Part shown: positions 1 through 8,328 of the stretch, piece by piece
Layout: the number at the start of each line of letters is the position of its first letter
How positions within the stretch are numbered: the first letter of the stretch is position 1
NCBI RefSeq assembly: GCF_044904665.1
Contig: NZ_JADIKM010000001.1
Location: 124,001 to 188,000, forward strand
Reading direction: 5' to 3'
Length of the DNA: 64,000 nt
Source: Dyella_A ginsengisoli
Lineage (GTDB): Bacteria > Pseudomonadota > Gammaproteobacteria > Xanthomonadales > Rhodanobacteraceae
Translations under genes and position numbers: made by a program
The notes under the pieces: model-generated
The model's database searches: none
Told to the model about the DNA's origin: nothing
The model's input: the letters and a program-made list of their open reading frames with translations, nothing else

Positions 1-1238
1 TCCGCGGCCTCGTATGAAATGCCTTCCAGCAGGCGTTCCATCACGGTGTGCAGGCGGCGCGCGCCGATGTTCTCGGTGCGCTCGTTGACCTGGAACGCCA
101 CCTCGGCCAGCCGGTCGATGCCGGACTCGGTGAATTCGATGGTCACGCCCTCGGTGGCGAGCAGGGCGACGTACTGCTTGGTCAGCGCGTTGTTCGGCTC
201 GCGCAGGATGCGCTTGAAGTCGTCCACGCTCAGCGCCGACAGCTCCACCCGGATCGGCAGGCGGCCCTGCAGCTCCGGGATCAGGTCCGACGGGCGCGCC
301 AGCGAGAACGCGCCCGAAGCGATGAACAGCATGTGGTCGGTCTTGATCGGTCCGTACTTGGTCGACACGGTGGAGCCTTCCACCAGCGGCAGCAGGTCGC
401 GCTGCACGCCTTCGCGGCTGATCCCGGCGTGGCCGTGGTCGGCGCGCTGGGCCACCTTGTCGATCTCGTCGATGAAGACGATGCCGTGCTGCTCGGCGGC
501 GAACACCGCCTGGCTGCGCACCTCCTCGTCGTTGAGCAGCTTGCCGGCCTCCTCGTCGATCAGCAGCGGGCGCGCCGCCTTGATCGGCAGCTTGCGCGTC
601 TGCGTCTTGCCGCCGCCGAGGTTCTGGAACATCTGGCGCAGCTGGGCGCCCATCTCCTCCATGCCGGGCGGCGACATGATCTCCACGCCCACGTTCATCG
701 CCGTCTCCAGCTCGATCTCGCGCTCGTCCAGCGCGCCCTCGCGCAACTGCTTGCGCAGCTTCTGGCGGGTATCGCTGTCGCTCGTCGGCGCCGGATCGTG
801 GCTCCAGTCGGCCGGCGCCTGCCGGCGTGGCAGCAGGGCGTCGAGGATGCGGTCCTCGGCGCGATCCTCGGCCTGCGTGCGCACGCGCTTGACTGCCTGC
901 TCGCGGGTCAGCTTGTAGGCCACGTCGGCGAGGTCGCGGATGATCGATTCGACGTCCTTGCCGACGTAGCCGACCTCGGTGAACTTGGTTGCCTCCACCT
1001 TCACGAACGGCGCGTTGGCGAGCGTGGCCAGGCGACGGGCGATCTCGGTCTTGCCCACGCCGGTGGGGCCGATCATCAGGATGTTCTTGGGTGTCACCTC
1101 GTTGCGCAGCGCCGGCTCCAGCTGCATGCGCCGCCAGCGGCTGCGCAGCGCCACGGCGACGGCCCGCTTGGCGTCGTGCTGGCCGATGATGTAACGGTCG
1201 AGTTCGTTGACGATTTCGCGTGGGGTCAGTTCGGACAT
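1..1238 (-). CDS. hslU: HslU, ATPase subunit of the HslUV protease (3' end cut by window edge)
   Basis: Unfolds and feeds protein substrates to the HslV peptidase in the cytoplasm (AAA+ ClpY family). About 412 residues are visible of a protein that is usually near 450, so the C-terminal part runs off the left edge. The start MSELTPREIVNELDRYIIG is typical of HslU. Walker A GPTGVGKT lies at residues 57-64, and a Walker B GIVFIDEIDK follows the variable I-domain side. The last visible part, ERLLEGISYEAA, belongs to the conserved C-domain. It follows hslV on the same strand, the normal hslVU order. The 132 bp between them hold a palindromic repeat, so the two may not share one uninterrupted message. 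Identification is secure. Confidence 0.97.
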   Translation of the reverse strand, partial: MSELTPREIVNELDRYIIGQHDAKRAVAVALRSRWRRMQLEPALRNEVTPKNILMIGPTGVGKTEIARRLATLANAPFVKVEATKFTEVGYVGKDVESIIRDLADVAYKLTREQAVKRVRTQAEDRAEDRILDALLPRRQAPADWSHDPAPTSDSDTRQKLRKQLREGALDEREIELETAMNVGVEIMSPPGMEEMGAQLRQMFQNLGGGKTQTRKLPIKAARPLLIDEEAGKLLNDEEVRSQAVFAAEQHGIVFIDEIDKVAQRADHGHAGISREGVQRDLLPLVEGSTVSTKYGPIKTDHMLFIASGAFSLARPSDLIPELQGRLPIRVELSALSVDDFKRILREPNNALTKQYVALLATEGVTIEFTESGIDRLAEVAFQVNERTENIGARRLHTVMERLLEGISYEAA

Positions 1239-1269
1239 GGATCTCACCGGCAGAGTCGGATGGGCCGTG

Positions 1270-1345
1270 CGTCATCCCGGCGATCGCCGGGACCCAGTAC
1301 CTTCGACAGCCGAAGGCCCTGGCTTCCGGCCCTGCCGGAATGACG
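1270..1345. repeat. Intergenic palindromic repeat between hslV and hslU
   Basis: Inverted arms GTCATCCCGGC (1271-1281) and GCCGGAATGAC (1334-1344) enclose GC-rich sequence. The GTCATCCCGGC...GCCGGAATGAC layout is the common REP-like unit of many proteobacterial genomes. It could fold in the hslVU message and separate expression of the two genes. Family assignment is from memory; the arms are seen directly. Confidence 0.6.
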
Positions 1346-1370
1346 CTCGAAGAGCGCGGGCGCGATGCGC

Positions 1371-1904
1371 CTACAGCTCCTCGATCGTGGTGTTGTGGTT
1401 GGTGTAGATGCAGATGTCGCCAGCGATCTTCAGCGCCTTCTCGACGATGCTGCGCGCATCGAGGTCCGAGTTTTCCAGCAACGCCATCGCGGCGGACTGC
1501 GCATACGGGCCACCGGAACCGATCGCGATCAGGCCGTGCTCGGGTTCGAGCACGTCGCCGTTGCCGGAGATCAGCAGCGAGGCGTCCTTGTCGGCCACCG
1601 CGAGCATCGCCTCGAGCTTTCCGTAGCGGCGGTCGGTACGCCAGTCCTTGGCCATCTCCACCGCCGCGCGGGTGAGATTGCCGCCGTGCTTGTCCAGCTT
1701 CTGCTCGAACAGTTCGAACAGCGTGAACGCATCGGCGGTAGCACCGGCGAAGCCGGCCAGCACGTCGCCCTTGCCGAGGCGACGGATCTTGCGCGCGTTG
1801 GCCTTCATCACCGTGTTGCCCAGGGTGACCTGGCCGTCGCCGCCGATCACGACCTTGCCGTGGCGGCGCACCGAGACGATGGTGGTGGCGTGGAACGATT
1901 CCAT
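1371..1904 (-). CDS. hslV: HslV, peptidase subunit of the HslUV protease
   Basis: Proteasome-beta-like threonine peptidase that forms a double hexamer capped by HslU. The chosen ATG gives MESFHATTIVSVRR; the mature enzyme needs an N-terminal Thr, so a short propeptide (about MESFHA) must be removed before TTIV. A propeptide ending in HA before TTI also occurs in xanthomonad HslV as I remember it. GDGQVTLGNTVMK and the GSGGPYAQSAA loop are family hallmarks. Length of 177 residues is normal. An upstream in-frame start at 1925 adds only MPLSGIP and is less likely. It lies directly upstream of hslU and downstream of the GT9 gene on the same strand. Confidence 0.96.
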   Translation of the reverse strand: MESFHATTIVSVRRHGKVVIGGDGQVTLGNTVMKANARKIRRLGKGDVLAGFAGATADAFTLFELFEQKLDKHGGNLTRAAVEMAKDWRTDRRYGKLEAMLAVADKDASLLISGNGDVLEPEHGLIAIGSGGPYAQSAAMALLENSDLDARSIVEKALKIAGDICIYTNHNTTIEEL

Positions 1905-1988
1905 GGGGATTCCGCTCAGGGGCACGAACCGCCTGAGTGGGGTTGCGCGGCAGCGATTGCAAGCGCGCGACGGGCGCCGCGCGTGAGC

Positions 1989-3107
1989 TCAGCGCAGTGC
2001 GGCGGCCGTCGTAGGCAGCGCGCCGAGGAAGGCGATCGCCGCCCCGGCCGCGACGGTCGGCGCGGCGTTGTCGTCCACCGCCACGGCCGCATCGTGCGGG
2101 CCATACGGCCGGTAGCGCGCGAGGTTGGGTCGGGTGAACAGGCCCAGCGTGGGCGTGCCGGTAGCGCAGGCCAGGTGCATCACGCCGCAGTCGGCGCTGA
2201 TGTAGGCGTCACAGGCAGCGATCAGTGCCGCCATGCGGCGCACGTCGCTGGAATAGAACGCGGGGAAGCGGCCGTCGAGCTGCGATTTTCCATCCGCCGC
2301 CACCATCTCGATCACCCGCAGGGCCGGGTCGTGCGCGGCCAGCGTTTCGATGAATTCCTGCCACCAGCGACCGGGCAACCGTTTGCTGCCGGTGGCGTTG
2401 GGAAAGATCGCCACCACCCGCGCGCGTCGCGGCGCGTCGGCCGGGGTGCCGAGCAGGTCGGCCAGCGTCGCCGCGCCGTCGCGGCACTCGTTCTCGCGCA
2501 GCGGGATGCGCAGGCGCGGCGGGGCGATCGCCGCCCCTTCCGGTACACCCAGCGCACAGCGCAATGCATGCACCGCATCCAGCGCGAAATGTCCGCACGA
2601 CCGCGCCCAGGCGTCGCGCCAGGCGGGGTCTGCCCGCTCCAGTTCGCGCGCGCCAGCCGGCGGCGCGAGCCACTGCCGCGCACCGCTCCACTGCGTCAGC
2701 CAGCGGCCCGAGCGGGAGCCGCGCACGCAGTCGATCGCCAGGTCGTAGCGGCTGTTCCGCAGGTTGTGCAGCAGGCGCAGCAGGCGCAGCGGATGATGGC
2801 CGGGGCGGCGCGTCAGCTGATGGATGCGGCGCACCTGGCGGAAGCCGGCGAACACCTCGCCGGCCGCTTCGCAGCCGGTCACCACGTCCACTTCGGCGCC
2901 GGGGAAATGCCGTTCCAGTTCGCTCAGCAATGCGGTGATCAGCAAGGTGTTGCCCAGCCGGTGGTTCGGCCTGAGCACCAGGATGCGGTGCACGCCACGC
3001 GCCGACAGCCCGCCGATCGTCGTCACCCGACCGTCCACCGTCGCGTGCGGCAACGCCAATGCGCCGGGCGTGGTGAGCATGCTTTGTGGTGAAACGGGCG
3101 CTGCCAT
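1989..3107 (-). CDS. Glycosyltransferase family 9 (heptosyltransferase-like)
   Basis: Predicted cytoplasmic, GT-B fold transferase acting on lipopolysaccharide core or a related glycan. Residues about 40-90 (ILVLRPNHRLGNTLLITAL then FPGAEVDVVTG) match the N-terminal Rossmann half of heptosyltransferases, where LRxxxxGD/N is the hallmark. The C-terminal half has FPNATGSKRLPG and a DCGVMHLACATGTPTLGLF nucleotide-sugar binding stretch. Length of 372 residues is usual. It sits between xerC and hslV, which are usually adjacent in xanthomonads, so it looks like an insertion in a conserved block. The exact sugar donor and acceptor cannot be told from sequence; it need not be a true heptosyltransferase. 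Confidence 0.85.
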   Translation of the reverse strand: MAAPVSPQSMLTTPGALALPHATVDGRVTTIGGLSARGVHRILVLRPNHRLGNTLLITALLSELERHFPGAEVDVVTGCEAAGEVFAGFRQVRRIHQLTRRPGHHPLRLLRLLHNLRNSRYDLAIDCVRGSRSGRWLTQWSGARQWLAPPAGARELERADPAWRDAWARSCGHFALDAVHALRCALGVPEGAAIAPPRLRIPLRENECRDGAATLADLLGTPADAPRRARVVAIFPNATGSKRLPGRWWQEFIETLAAHDPALRVIEMVAADGKSQLDGRFPAFYSSDVRRMAALIAACDAYISADCGVMHLACATGTPTLGLFTRPNLARYRPYGPHDAAVAVDDNAAPTVAAGAAIAFLGALPTTAAALR

Positions 3108-3229
3108 GGAATTGCCGTACGGACTGCGGAGTGCGCCGAGTCTGGGCGGGGCCGGCTTTCATGCCGCTTACGCCGTGCTCCGTGCGGCGATTCGCCGCCG
3201 GCGCCCAGCCGCCTCGCGCCCGGTCGCGG

Positions 3230-4132
3230 CTACTTGCGTCGCGCGCGCGGATGGGCCGCGTCGTACACCTTCGCCAGGTGCTGGAAATCCAGGTGGGTGT
3301 AGATCTGCGTGGTGGCGATGTCGGCGTGACCGAGCAGTTCCTGCACGGCGCGCAGGTCGCCGGAGGATTCCAGCATGTGGCTGGCGAAGGTGTGTCGCAA
3401 AAGGTGCGGATGGATGCGCTTGGCGCTGCCGTGTGCCAGTGCCAGCGTCTTCAGGCGCGCCTGCACGGTGCGCGGGCTGATCGATGCACCGCCGCGGCCG
3501 CGAAACACCGGGCTCTGCGGTGCCATGCCTTCGGCCACGCCCAGCGCGCGCAGGGCGTTCACCGCGTGGCGGCCCACCGGCACGATGCGGGTCTTGCTGC
3601 CCTTGCCCAGCACGCGCACCTCGCCGCCGTCCAGATCCAGGTCCTGCCAGTGCAGCCCGGTGAGTTCGGACAGGCGCAGCCCGGATGAATAGAACAGCTC
3701 CAGCATGGCCCGATCGCGCACGGCCAGGGCGCCCTCGCCGCCGCCTTCGATGAGGCTGGCCGCCTCGTCGACGTCCAGCACCTGCGGCAGCTTGCGATGC
3801 ACCTTCGGCCCGCGCACGCCGAGCGCGGGATCGTGCGTCAGCAAGCCTTCGCGGCTCAGGTGGCGGAACAGGCTGCGGCAGGACGACAGCAGGCGCTGCA
3901 GGCTCTTCGGCGCCAGCCCGGCGCGGTGTTCGGCAGCGATGAAGCGACGCAGGTGATGCGGGTCCAGCGCTTCGAAGCCGGCCAGCTGCTGCGCCTGCAT
4001 GTAGCGCAGCAGCTTGTCCAGGTCGCGGCGGTAACCGGCCAGCGTGTGCGGCGAGGCCTGCCGTTCGCTGCCCAGTCGGGTCAGCCAGGCGTCGAGCTGT
4101 GCCTGCGCGTTGTCCGGCGTGGCAGCGGCCAC
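3230..4132 (-). CDS. xerC: Tyrosine recombinase XerC
   Basis: With XerD it resolves chromosome dimers at dif during division. The N-terminal SAM-like core-binding domain covers about residues 8-95, with SPHTLAGYRRDLDKLLRYM. The catalytic domain shows the Arg of YSSGLRLSELTGL, the Lys of GKGSKTR, the HLLRH box, the His of LGHADI and the nucleophile Tyr in TTQIYTHLDF. Length of 300 residues is typical. The start is GTG, 10 bp after the DUF484 stop, without a clear Shine-Dalgarno sequence, so translation may be coupled. The order lptM-dapF-DUF484-xerC is the conserved gammaproteobacterial arrangement and supports XerC rather than XerD. Confidence 0.96.
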   Translation of the reverse strand: MAAATPDNAQAQLDAWLTRLGSERQASPHTLAGYRRDLDKLLRYMQAQQLAGFEALDPHHLRRFIAAEHRAGLAPKSLQRLLSSCRSLFRHLSREGLLTHDPALGVRGPKVHRKLPQVLDVDEAASLIEGGGEGALAVRDRAMLELFYSSGLRLSELTGLHWQDLDLDGGEVRVLGKGSKTRIVPVGRHAVNALRALGVAEGMAPQSPVFRGRGGASISPRTVQARLKTLALAHGSAKRIHPHLLRHTFASHMLESSGDLRAVQELLGHADIATTQIYTHLDFQHLAKVYDAAHPRARRK

Positions 4133-4142
4133 GGCCGTTCGC

Positions 4143-4826
4143 TCAGCCGACGTCGCGCGCGCGCATCAGCGCGGCGGTGATGGTGGCGGCGATCATCTTC
4201 AGGAACAGCGTGCCCATGCCGGGCTGGAAGTGGTCCGCGTCGCTGGAGCCGATCGCCAGCAGGCCGAGTTCGCCCAGCGGCATCACCGCGGCCGAGCGCA
4301 CCGCGGCCGCGTGCATGCCGAACAAACGCTGCAGCCGCTCGGCAGACAGGCGTCCGGCGATCGGCTCGTGATGGGCGAGGAAATCGGCGAACTCCGGCAG
4401 CCCCGTTCGGCCGTCCGGCACCTGCAGCAGCCAGTCGGCCGGGGGCAGCGTGGCCGGTCCGAACAGCACCAGCCGCACTTGCTCGGTGTGGAAGTCGGCG
4501 CTGAGCTTGGCGATCACGCTGCGCGCGGTGACCTCCGGCGTGTTCGCGCGCAGCAGCGCCACGGTGAGCTCGTGCACGCGCTTCATCAGCCGCTCGTTCT
4601 CGGCGGCGATGGCGATGAGTTCGGCCAGCCGGGTCTCCAGATCGGCGTTCTTGTCGCGCAGGCTCTGCAGCTGGTACACCGCCAGCGAGGCCGCGGCGCC
4701 CTGTTCGCGCGGCATCGTCAGCTGCGCGGCGAGCTCGGGGTAGTCGGCCAGGAAGGCGGGGTGCCGACGCAGGTAGGCCGCCACCTGCTCGGGCTGCAGC
4801 GTCTGCTCGGTCGCGGTGTCGGTCAT
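4143..4826 (-). CDS. DUF484 (GAF-like) protein of the dapF-xerC operon
   Basis: A 227-residue cytoplasmic protein of unknown function. The N-terminus EQVAAYLRRHPAFLADYPELAAQL is the DUF484 signature. Residues about 55-90 are a likely coiled coil (LQSLRDKNADLETRLAELI), and the rest is GAF-like (PLGELGLLAIGSSDADHFQPGMGTLFLKMI). It lies between dapF and xerC, as in Pseudomonas and xanthomonads, which is the main support for the call. The ATG has AAGGAT upstream. No catalytic residues can be named. Confidence 0.9.
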   Translation of the reverse strand: MTDTATEQTLQPEQVAAYLRRHPAFLADYPELAAQLTMPREQGAAASLAVYQLQSLRDKNADLETRLAELIAIAAENERLMKRVHELTVALLRANTPEVTARSVIAKLSADFHTEQVRLVLFGPATLPPADWLLQVPDGRTGLPEFADFLAHHEPIAGRLSAERLQRLFGMHAAAVRSAAVMPLGELGLLAIGSSDADHFQPGMGTLFLKMIAATITAALMRARDVG

Positions 4827-4912
4827 GCGGGCGGATCCTTCAACACGTCGGGCCGCCAGGACGGCGGCACCGGCCGAGTGTGCGGCCTGCGCGCGCTTAC
4901 ATCAACGCCGGC

Positions 4913-5746
4913 TCAGCCCAGCCACTCGCCCTCGAACACGAACGCCGCCGGGCCGCGCATCCACAAGGTCTGGCCGGCGCCCGGCCAGCGGATTTCCAGC
5001 GTGCCGCCAGGCAGGTCCACCCGCACGCGCTCATCCACCGCGTCGCGCCGTCGCAGCACTGCCATCGCGGCGCAAGCGCCGGTGCCGCAGGCCAGCGTCC
5101 AGCCGGCGCCGCGCTCGTGTACGCGCAGGCGCAGATGGTCGCGCGCCAGCAGCTCGACGAAGCCGGCATTGGCGCCCTGCGGAAAGCGTGCGTGCGCGGT
5201 CAGTGCCGGTCCCAGCGTGGCCAGCGCCGGCGCGTCAGCCGAGGGGACCTCCACCACCGCGTGCGGATTGCCCATCGACACCGCGCCGATCTGCAGCGGG
5301 TGTCCGTCGACCTCGATCGCGTAGACCTCGGCTTGCGCCTCGGCGATGAACGGCACGCGCGCCGGGTCGAACACCGGCTCGCCCATGTCCACGGTCACCT
5401 CGCCGCCTTCCTCCAGCCGCACCGCAACCGGGCCGGACGGGCTTTCCAGCCGCACCAACGCGCCCACCGCCAGCGCGCCGGCCCGATGCAGCCATGCCGC
5501 CACGCAGCGGGCACCGTTGCCGCACTGCCCCGATGGCGATCCGTCGGCGTTCCAGATGCCGTAATAGAACGCACACGACGGATCGCGCGGCGGTTCGATC
5601 GAGAGCAGCTGGTCGAAGCCGATGCCGGTGCGTCGATCGGCCATGGCGCGGATCGTCGCGGCATCCAGGGCCAGCGGCGCGGCGCGACCATCGACCACGA
5701 CGAAGTCGTTGCCGATGCCGTGCATCTTGCTGAAGCGCTGTGTCAC
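4913..5746 (-). CDS. dapF: Diaminopimelate epimerase
   Basis: Converts LL- to meso-diaminopimelate for lysine and peptidoglycan. The two active-site cysteine motifs are present: QCGNGARC (Cys75) and ACGTGACAAMAVLRR near residue 220. The KMHGIGNDFVVVD N-terminus is diagnostic. I chose the GTG at 5746, giving VTQRFSKMHGIGND, because the K-M-H-G of this family is normally preceded by a few residues; the ATG at 5725 would start directly at MHG. Length of 277 residues fits the family. It follows lptM closely on the same strand and precedes DUF484 and xerC. Confidence 0.96.
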   Translation of the reverse strand: MTQRFSKMHGIGNDFVVVDGRAAPLALDAATIRAMADRRTGIGFDQLLSIEPPRDPSCAFYYGIWNADGSPSGQCGNGARCVAAWLHRAGALAVGALVRLESPSGPVAVRLEEGGEVTVDMGEPVFDPARVPFIAEAQAEVYAIEVDGHPLQIGAVSMGNPHAVVEVPSADAPALATLGPALTAHARFPQGANAGFVELLARDHLRLRVHERGAGWTLACGTGACAAMAVLRRRDAVDERVRVDLPGGTLEIRWPGAGQTLWMRGPAAFVFEGEWLG

Positions 5747-5759
5747 GGCGGAACGCGGC

Positions 5760-5933
5760 TTACGGCTGGACCGACGGCGCCGCGGCGGTCGCTGCCGGTG
5801 CCGGCGCGCTGGCTGGCGCGGCCGGTGCCTGCGGCTGGGCCGCCGGCAGCACCAGCGGGCCCTTGTTGCCGCAGCCGGCGAGCGCGGCACAGGCGATGGA
5901 AACGATCAGCATCACGGCAAGCAGGCGGCGCAT
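5760..5933 (-). CDS. lptM: LptM, small lipoprotein that assists LPS translocon assembly
   Basis: A 57-residue lipoprotein with signal MRRLLAVMLIVSIACAALAGC and the hallmark GNKGPLVLP directly after the lipid-bearing Cys. LptM (formerly YifL) mimics LPS in LptD-LptE and promotes disulfide maturation of LptD. The tail is Pro/Ala-rich and probably disordered. GAGGA lies a few bases upstream of the ATG. The longer open frame upstream of this ATG has no lipoprotein character. Position just before dapF is the usual one. Confidence 0.9.
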   Translation of the reverse strand: MRRLLAVMLIVSIACAALAGCGNKGPLVLPAAQPQAPAAPASAPAPAATAAAPSVQP

Positions 5934-5994
5934 GGCGAGGTCCTCGTCGAACAGGCGGCGAGTATAGCCGCCGACCTCCCGCGCCGATGAGGCG

Positions 5995-6774
5995 CTAGCG
6001 TCCTGCCGCGCTCGCCGCCGGCGCGGGATGCCCGGGCTGCAGCGCACCGATCGTCACCGTGCCTTGGTACTGCGCGTCGCGTGTCTGGAAGTACAGCTTC
6101 GGATCCCACTGCTCCTCGGCATACATGTCGCTGCTGCCGCAGCCCGCCCCGCGCAGACCCACCTTGGCGGCGCGCAGGCAGCCGGCGCCGGCCGTGCCCG
6201 AGGGTCCGACCGCCACGTGGTCGACGCCGGAATCGAACCCGGTGTGCGAGCCGGTGATCTGGCTGCGGTAGTAGCGCAGCTCGGCGATCATCCGCGGCTT
6301 GGCATGCGCGTCGTCGTAGGTCGCCGCCAGCGTGTCGCGCTCCGCGATGGCCTGCGTGCGCTGTGTCTGCGAAAGCGTGTTCCAGATGCCATCGCGCGTC
6401 GCCGCGAAGCGCGGATAGCCGCGCTCGGCCGAGAGCGCCGTCCACGCCCACGCTTTCACCGGATCGCGCTTGACGCCCTGGCCCTGCAGGTACATCAGGC
6501 CAATGCTGAGCTGGGACACCTTGTCCGCGTAACGCGCCCCGATGGTGAACAGTCGCATCGCCTTCGCGTAGTCGCCGCTCGCATACGCGGCCATGCCCTG
6601 GTACTGGCCGAACTGGTCAGGATGGCCCCAGGTGCTGGCGTCGCGCATGCCGTCGATGAGGGCGCGCACGTCGCGGTCTTCCGGTCCGCCGACGGGCGCG
6701 GCCTGCGCGTGCAGCGAGGTGGCACCCATGAGGGCGAGCGCGCCGGCCAGGGCAAGAACGAGGGAGCGATGCAT
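5995..6774 (-). CDS. Secreted Sel1-like repeat protein
   Basis: Begins with a clear signal peptide (MHRSLVLALAGALALMG...LHAQA). Residues about 60-130 (DYAKAMRLFTIGARYADK, LSIGLMYLQGQGVKRDPVKAWAWTALSAERG) are Sel1-type helical repeats, which usually bind other proteins. The C-terminal 90 residues include several cysteines (AGAGCLRAAKVGLRGAGC) and YFQTRDAQYQGTVTIGALQPG; I do not recognise a domain there. AAGGAGG stands seven bases before the ATG at 6774. It is divergent from the next gene. The Sel1 part is confident; the biological role is unknown. Confidence 0.8.
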   Translation of the reverse strand: MHRSLVLALAGALALMGATSLHAQAAPVGGPEDRDVRALIDGMRDASTWGHPDQFGQYQGMAAYASGDYAKAMRLFTIGARYADKVSQLSIGLMYLQGQGVKRDPVKAWAWTALSAERGYPRFAATRDGIWNTLSQTQRTQAIAERDTLAATYDDAHAKPRMIAELRYYRSQITGSHTGFDSGVDHVAVGPSGTAGAGCLRAAKVGLRGAGCGSSDMYAEEQWDPKLYFQTRDAQYQGTVTIGALQPGHPAPAASAAGR

Positions 6775-6876
6775 GGCGAACCTCCTTGGTCGCGTGGAGC
6801 ATCGGCTAACCTTACGCGGCGTTACGTCCCGTCGTCCCCTGCCGCCCGTCATGCGGCCATCTGTCCGGAGAACCCC

Positions 6877-7563
6877 GTGAACTGGGAGCATCTGCTTGCC
6901 CTGCCCGCCACCGTGATCCTGCTGGGCGCGGGCGTATTGGTGCTGGTTGCGCTGGTCACCGCGGCCGGCGGCCGGCGGCACTGGCGTGAGCGGCGGCGCG
7001 TGCGTGGCTCGCTGTCGGCGTTACTGGCCGTGATCTGGCTGCTGCTGGCGGTGCTGTCAGCGGGGCTGGGCCTGAGCCTGCGCGGCTACCGTCGGCTGGC
7101 CAGCGAGATGCCGGTGGTGACGGTGGATGCGCGCATCCTCTCGCCGCAGCGCTGGGCGCTCACGCTGACCTGGCCCGACGGCAGTACGCGGTCGGTCGCG
7201 CTGGCCGGTGACGCGTTTCGCATCGAGGCGATCGTGCTGAAGTGGAAGCTGCCCACGCTGCTTGCCGGCGTGCCGCCGCTGTACCGGCTCGACCGACTGG
7301 ACGGGCGCTACGACGATCCCGCGCAGGAAAGCGAAGCGCCGCGCACCGTGATCGATTTCCGCGAGGCCGGCGGCTGGGATCTGCTCGCGCTGCGTCAGCA
7401 CTACCCGACGTGGCTGCCCTCGGTGGACACGGTGTACGGCAGCGGTGCCTTCCTGCCGCTGGTCGACCAGGGGCATTACACGGTGAGCCTGATGCGCACC
7501 GGCGCACTGGTCGCGCGCCCCGACGAGGCCACCGCGCAGCGCTTGGACGAAGCGCTGCGCTGA
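6877..7563 (+). CDS. Uncharacterised membrane protein
   Basis: Two predicted membrane helices in the first 70 residues (LLALPATVILLGAGVLVLVAL and LSALLAVIWLLLAVLSAGLG), separated by a basic loop, then a soluble domain of about 150 residues. The soluble part is rich in beta-type sequence (WALTLTWPDGSTRSVALAGD, TVIDFREAGGWDLLALRQHYPTWLPSVDTVYGSG). It starts with GTG after GGAG (6867-6870). Similar proteins in xanthomonads are sometimes labelled efflux proteins, but nothing here shows transport. It ends seven bases before the converging GNAT gene. Confidence 0.65.
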   Translation: MNWEHLLALPATVILLGAGVLVLVALVTAAGGRRHWRERRRVRGSLSALLAVIWLLLAVLSAGLGLSLRGYRRLASEMPVVTVDARILSPQRWALTLTWPDGSTRSVALAGDAFRIEAIVLKWKLPTLLAGVPPLYRLDRLDGRYDDPAQESEAPRTVIDFREAGGWDLLALRQHYPTWLPSVDTVYGSGAFLPLVDQGHYTVSLMRTGALVARPDEATAQRLDEALR

Positions 7564-7570
7564 CGACGGC

Positions 7571-8110
7571 TCAGTCGAGCCGCTTGCCGTAACGCCAGGC
7601 GTCGGCACCGTCTTCATAGAAGCGCTCCAGGCGGCCCAGCCGGCGATAACCGAGGCGCTCGTACAGGCGGATCGCGCTGGCGTTGTCGAGGCGCACTTCC
7701 AGCCGCAGTTCGCGGCAGCCGCGCTGGCGCGCTGCCTGTTCCACCGTGGCCAGCAGCGCCGAGCCCACACCCTTGCCGCGTGCCTCCGGCCGGCTGGCCA
7801 GCGAATACAGCCGTGCGACGCGGCTGCCCTTGCGATAGAACACCACCGCGGTGCCGAGAAAGCGCCGGTGATTGGCGCTGGCCACCAGCACGCTGGCGCT
7901 GTCGCTGTCGAGATGGCGGCGGTACTGCGCCCGGCTCATGCGGTCGCTGTCGAAGGTGGCGTCTTCCAGGGCGACCAGGTCGTCGAGGTCGGACAGCTCG
8001 GCACGACGCACGCGCACCGCCGCGGTGGCGGGTGCGTGCGCAACGGATGAGGCGGCGGTGTGGGTGGCTTTCAGGGCGGTGGATTCCGGCGGCAGGGGCG
8101 GGCGGAGCAT
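7571..8110 (-). CDS. GNAT family N-acetyltransferase (RimI-like)
   Basis: Acetyl-CoA-dependent transferase. Residues about 33-170 hold the GNAT core: RRAELSDLDDLVALEDATFD, the acetyl-CoA pocket RPEARGKGVGSALL (R/Q-x-x-G-x-G/A), and LRLEVRLDNASAIRLYERLGY. It closely resembles the N-terminal half of the GNAT/C39-peptidase fusion proteins that accompany RimK-like ligases with an N-terminal RLAN domain. The neighbouring divergent gene is such a ligase, but here the peptidase half is missing. I start at the ATG at 8110; an upstream in-frame start at 8176 is possible. The substrate is unknown. Confidence 0.85.
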   Translation of the reverse strand: MLRPPLPPESTALKATHTAASSVAHAPATAAVRVRRAELSDLDDLVALEDATFDSDRMSRAQYRRHLDSDSASVLVASANHRRFLGTAVVFYRKGSRVARLYSLASRPEARGKGVGSALLATVEQAARQRGCRELRLEVRLDNASAIRLYERLGYRRLGRLERFYEDGADAWRYGKRLD

Positions 8111-8328
8111 GCGACGCCGGGTGGCCGGCGGGCGTGACGAGCGCGGCACTGTAGTGCAGCGCCCGGCCCGGTGCACCTCTGGCCTGGACTTGCGCCGGCG
8201 CGGTTTACTCGCGCTTCAGTGCCGCCGCTTGTGCACCGCAACGGCTATGCGACACTGCGCGCCTTGCGCCGCGCCACCTCCGTGAGTTCCTGCGACGACG
8301 CACTCCTCTTGCGCGCATCGAAGGTGTC

